This document shows, in pieces, positions 61,268 through 64,000 of a DNA stretch of 64,000 bases. This DNA is from Lithodes maja. Taxonomy: Eukaryota; Arthropoda; Malacostraca; Decapoda; Lithodidae. The stretch spans positions 1 to 64,000 of the forward strand of contig JBAKBP010000678.1 of assembly GCA_037953745.1 (NCBI GenBank), read 5' to 3'. Within the stretch, counting starts at the first letter, position 1, and every line of letters starts with the position of its first letter. The notes under the pieces are model-generated. The model searched no databases. It saw only the letters and a program-made list of their open reading frames with translations, and was not told the DNA's origin. Position numbers and translations under genes: made by a program.

Positions 61268-62329
61268 TTAACCCTTTGGCTGCGGCCTTGTTTGGGCTAT
61301 TTAGGGCATATTCAGGCACTCCTGAATGATAAATCAAGCATCTGCATTAACCCGGGAGCTGCGGGAAGACTCTTAAGAGTTCCCCCGGCGGACTGCGGGA
61401 AGACTCTCTGGAGTAAGTAAAACTAAAAATCAACTTTTTACATCGAAAAAAAATATTTTTTTTATTTTTATTTTTTTATTTTTTTATTTTTTTTTGGCCC
61501 CTGGGCCATGCAAAATCTCAGTCCTCTACCTCCCCTCCTTCCCCACTTTCCTCCTATTCCTCGGTTATCACCTATTTTCCCTATTATTCCCTTATTCTGA
61601 GGTATATTTTCGTGCTAACATTAGCGAGTTGCAAGCAGGGTGTTGTCATCACTGATGGCCATCGAGTGCAAGAGAGAGAGAGAGAGTATCGATCGACTGT
61701 GTCGCAGTGGCCTTGGGGAAAATTGGCGGGAAGCTAGCTTGCCTCACCCATACATTATACAACTCGCGGGCTATATCTCCGATTTTGACCATCCAAACGC
61801 TGTTTTCACTCGTTTTATTGTTGTTTCAGGTTAATACCTTTATAATCAACCCATAATAGGCGCATATGGATAATTATTAATGCTATTAATGGTACAATGA
61901 ATATTTTAGTGACGAAAAACTCAAATACGTCAGCACAGGGGGACGTTTTCATTTACCCCCGTGCGCACTTCAGAGGTTAAATGAACTGTATTCTGCCGAA
62001 AACTAGGTGAAAATAGCTTCAAAATGAGACCAGGACGGGCCCCGTACGTGGTCTGGTTCACCAGCAGCAGTGCGAGTGAAACGCGGGAAACCCGCTATTT
62101 GGTAGCCGCCGCTCACTTGGCTACACTGTTGTGAGACACAGAGAGAGAACCGCGCGAGACACAGCCTACCTCAGTGGGCCGCTGGCTGCTCTCAGGGTCG
62201 GAGGTGGGTACCTCACGCTCCCGCTCACCGACACTTGATTTTTACGGTTTTTACATGCTTTTGAAGCCTGGAAATATATGTAAATTGCCCAACCCATTCC
62301 AGAACGTCACCCGCAGTGAAAAGGGTTAA
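61268..62329. mobile_element. TTAA element with a family F element nested in it
   Basis: TTAACCCTTTGGCTGCGG at 61268 and, read inward from 62329, TTAACCCTTTTCACTGCGG. Removing the nested element at 61347-61980 leaves about 430 bp with no coding sequence. The nested element used a TTAA 76 bp inside the left end. Confidence 0.7.
61347..61980 (+). mobile_element. TTAA element family F, copy 4 (complete, 634 bp)
   Basis: TTAA at 61347-61350 and 61977-61980. Left CCCGGGAGCTGCGGGAAGAC with a repeat of GCGGGAAGACTCT; right GTGCGCACTTCAGAGGTTAA. Highly similar to 9767-10388 along its length. Confidence 0.85.
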
Positions 62330-62352
62330 TAAAAAAAAAATTGATTATACAT

Positions 62353-62471
<119 letters not shown>

Positions 62472-62506
62472 TGAGTATATATCACAAATACACGTGAGCC
62501 ACTAAA

Positions 62507-62671
62507 TGTTTCTAATCTCTCAGTGGGGTTCGAACCGCCGACCGTCAGGGCGATAGCCGACGCTTTAATCAACTAACCACGGCAGTCTACACTGCCGTGG
62601 TGTAGTTAGTTGATTAAAGCGTCGGCTATCGCCCTGACGGTCGGCGGTTCGAACCCCACTGAGAGATTAGA

Positions 62672-62674
<3 letters not shown>
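62507..62674. mobile_element. Two tRNA-like SINE heads, head to head
   Basis: Left arm about 62507-62586 and right arm 62591-62674 are near-identical in reverse, with a 4-bp spacer. The right arm has one extra TGTAG. Each reads TGGT-...-TAGTTAGTTGATTAAAGC (A-box region) and GGCGGTTCGAACCCC (B box). Outward each ends in a simple repeat, (TA)/(CT) on the left and (TA)n on the right at 62675-62760. The shared peptide MIKASAIALTVGG in both directions is only the repeated DNA. Confidence 0.8.
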
Positions 62675-62711
<37 letters not shown>

Positions 62712-62964
62712 CCGTATATATATATATATACAGTATATATATATATAGACATATATAGACAGTATATATTAGTGTGTACGATAATTTTGATGCAAATTCC
62801 ATAATTTTGTGGTCACTATACGATAATTTTGTATTTTGAATCTGGCAACGCTGCTGAGTAGAGCACCCACCACTCTCTCAAGCTAACTTAAACTTCTGAG
62901 TCACGTTAATTCCTTTGCTCTCTCTTACAAGACCCCTTTCCTAGCTATTTAGTGGTATATAGAT

Positions 62965-63117
62965 GGAGTGAGGAACTATATGAACGAAGGCGGTGCTGGT
63001 TGGGGGGAGGGGTGTCGACTGACTGGGGACAGAGATGCATGGGGGTGGTTTGTTCGTGGCCACCCCTTCGGGGATCACGGCGTCAGGCAATAGATAGATA
63101 GATAGATAGATAGATAG
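62965..63117 (+). pseudogene. RTE-like LINE 3' end with GATA tail
   Basis: YMNEGGAGWGEGCRLTGDRD, AWGWFVRGHPFGDHGVRQ-stop, then (ATAG)n. Same C-terminus as the minus-strand LINE at 37724-38955 (NEGGAGWGEGRRLTGDKGAW). Only the last ~45 codons remain. Confidence 0.8.
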
Positions 63118-63323
63118 TGCTAATATATTCTTCCATCAACATGTCTATCTATCCATTAGTAAAAGTTTTTAATTTTGTGTGTTATTTGCAGTGACTCGTC
63201 CGTCAGCCTCGACGGCCGCCACCCTGGTGAATCGGTGATGACACCATTGACTTAGACAAAGGGACACGACTATTTCATGAGGTGAGTACACACACACACA
63301 CCTACGCATATTACTATTCTCCA

Positions 63324-63810
63324 TTAACCCTCCAGCCCCGGCTATGTATTATATATATATTCCTCGAAACCCGGGTGTTTTGGCCGAAAAACCTCTAGGT
63401 TAGGCTACCGTATATTCGTTAATCAGACTGCTTCACGCATTCCCGCGCATCCCCAAGCGTAGCTGTGTTATTTACCTGTAGAATGGCATTAAGTAGAGCT
63501 CTCTAAGTCAACTGGTTGAGCTGTGATGATGATTTCATTGGAGATAACTTTATGGCCAACACAGCCACTTTACACCACTTTTCGATACTTAACAACAACA
63601 TACAGGCACACACGAACAAGCGACGCTCTCCTTCTTGTGGCCGGAGATGCGGGGCGTCGGTCCAGCCGGCTGTTGTTTACATGCGTCGGACCGACGCCTC
63701 GCACACGAAGCTCACAGGCTTTCAAGCAATGGTACAATGTTGTACCACCCGGGTTCCTGGGGGCAAAACATAATGGTACACACGTGTACCATCCGAGTTT
63801 GAAGGGTTAA
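63324..63810 (-). mobile_element. TTAA element family G, copy 2 (487 bp)
   Basis: Reverse of 45696-46195 at high identity: TTAACCCTCCAGCCCCGG at the left, GAGTTTGAAGGGTTAA at the right, TTAA on both sides. The interior GACCGACGCC and CACAGCTACGC-type blocks are conserved. Confidence 0.88.
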
Positions 63811-63899
63811 TTGATGGAAGCCCTTTTTAAACTGAATATAATCGTCTAATAGTAGCCAGAATAAAGTTAAAAGAACGTTATCGGTACAGAAGGGGTTAA
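63807..63899. mobile_element. MITE family C, right half
   Basis: AGCCCTTTTTAAACTGAATA, ATCGTCTAATAGTAGCCAGA and TCGGTACAGAAGGGGTTAA. It begins at the TTAA ending the family G element. Confidence 0.65.
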
Positions 63900-63949
63900 T
63901 ATTGTGAGGCTAGATTTTGTTTGGTGTTAGTGAGTTGGGCCTACTATAA

Positions 63950-64000
63950 TTAGGGTTGGGTGTGAGAGGGATCTGCCTTGTGTGGGCCAATCGGCTTTCT
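63950..64000 (+). repeat. LINE 3' tail, cut by window end
   Basis: TAGGGTTGGGTGTGAGAGGG, ATCTGCCTTGTGTGGGCC, AATCGGCTTTCT: the 3' end of the LINE family at 59636-60560. Confidence 0.7.

Noticed and set aside
61640..61834. A 64-codon frame, also present in reverse at 9915-10109, looking like a conserved small protein
   Set aside because: Both are inside family F transposable elements. The few base differences I compared change amino acids and do not cluster at silent positions, and the diverged copy at 12807 does not keep the frame. It is DNA similarity, not coding conservation.

Overview
The window looks like animal nuclear DNA, most likely from an arthropod and plausibly a decapod crustacean. 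That is inferred from the style of the repeats, not from a search. It has GT-AG introns, no operons, few host exons and very dense, nested transposable elements. The one host gene I can support is a transmembrane cytochrome b561 (CYB561-like) on the minus strand. Its last three exons lie at 39297-39505, 22561-22730 and 14720-14927, and their reading phases join perfectly across introns of about 16.6 and 7.6 kb. The 5' exons, including the one carrying the first heme histidine, were not found here.

Layout. 1-1451: G-rich minisatellite. 1459-14635: a mosaic of small inverted-repeat elements (MITEs), most bounded by TTAA, with LINE and SINE fragments; this lies downstream of the b561 stop codon. 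14720-39505: the b561 exons and two introns filled with MITEs, an AAC-tailed short retroelement, several 5'-truncated LINEs, a hAT-like non-autonomous element with an 8-bp target duplication, a probable solo LTR that splits a LINE, and several minisatellites that grew inside MITEs. 39583-51334: LINE-rich, with a long open ORF2 (EN plus RT) at 40854-43679, a relative at 44326-45163 next to tRNA-derived SINEs, and a decayed LINE at 48134-51334 whose endonuclease ORF carries a 2A-like GDIEVNPGP motif. 52296-59085: LINE tail repeats and a LINE interrupted by a tRNA SINE and by a 4.3-kb piggyBac element (53880-58178) with TTAA duplications, related termini and an almost intact DDD transposase. 59161-64000: more LINE ends, nested TTAA elements, a head-to-head SINE palindrome and long microsatellites.

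How the parts relate. Autonomous and non-autonomous elements can be paired within the window. The piggyBac element shares terminal and subterminal motifs with ~490-bp TTAA elements. A Jockey-like LINE (33353-34773, 60660-61092) shares its 3' end and AAC tail with a ~530-bp short retroelement present five times. A CR1/L2-like LINE (44326-45163) shares a hairpin tail with a tRNA-derived SINE present three times. TTAA elements repeatedly insert at each other's terminal TTAA, forming end-to-end chains and Russian-doll nests. I saw no CRISPR array, rRNA, true tRNA gene or bacterial-type gene organisation.
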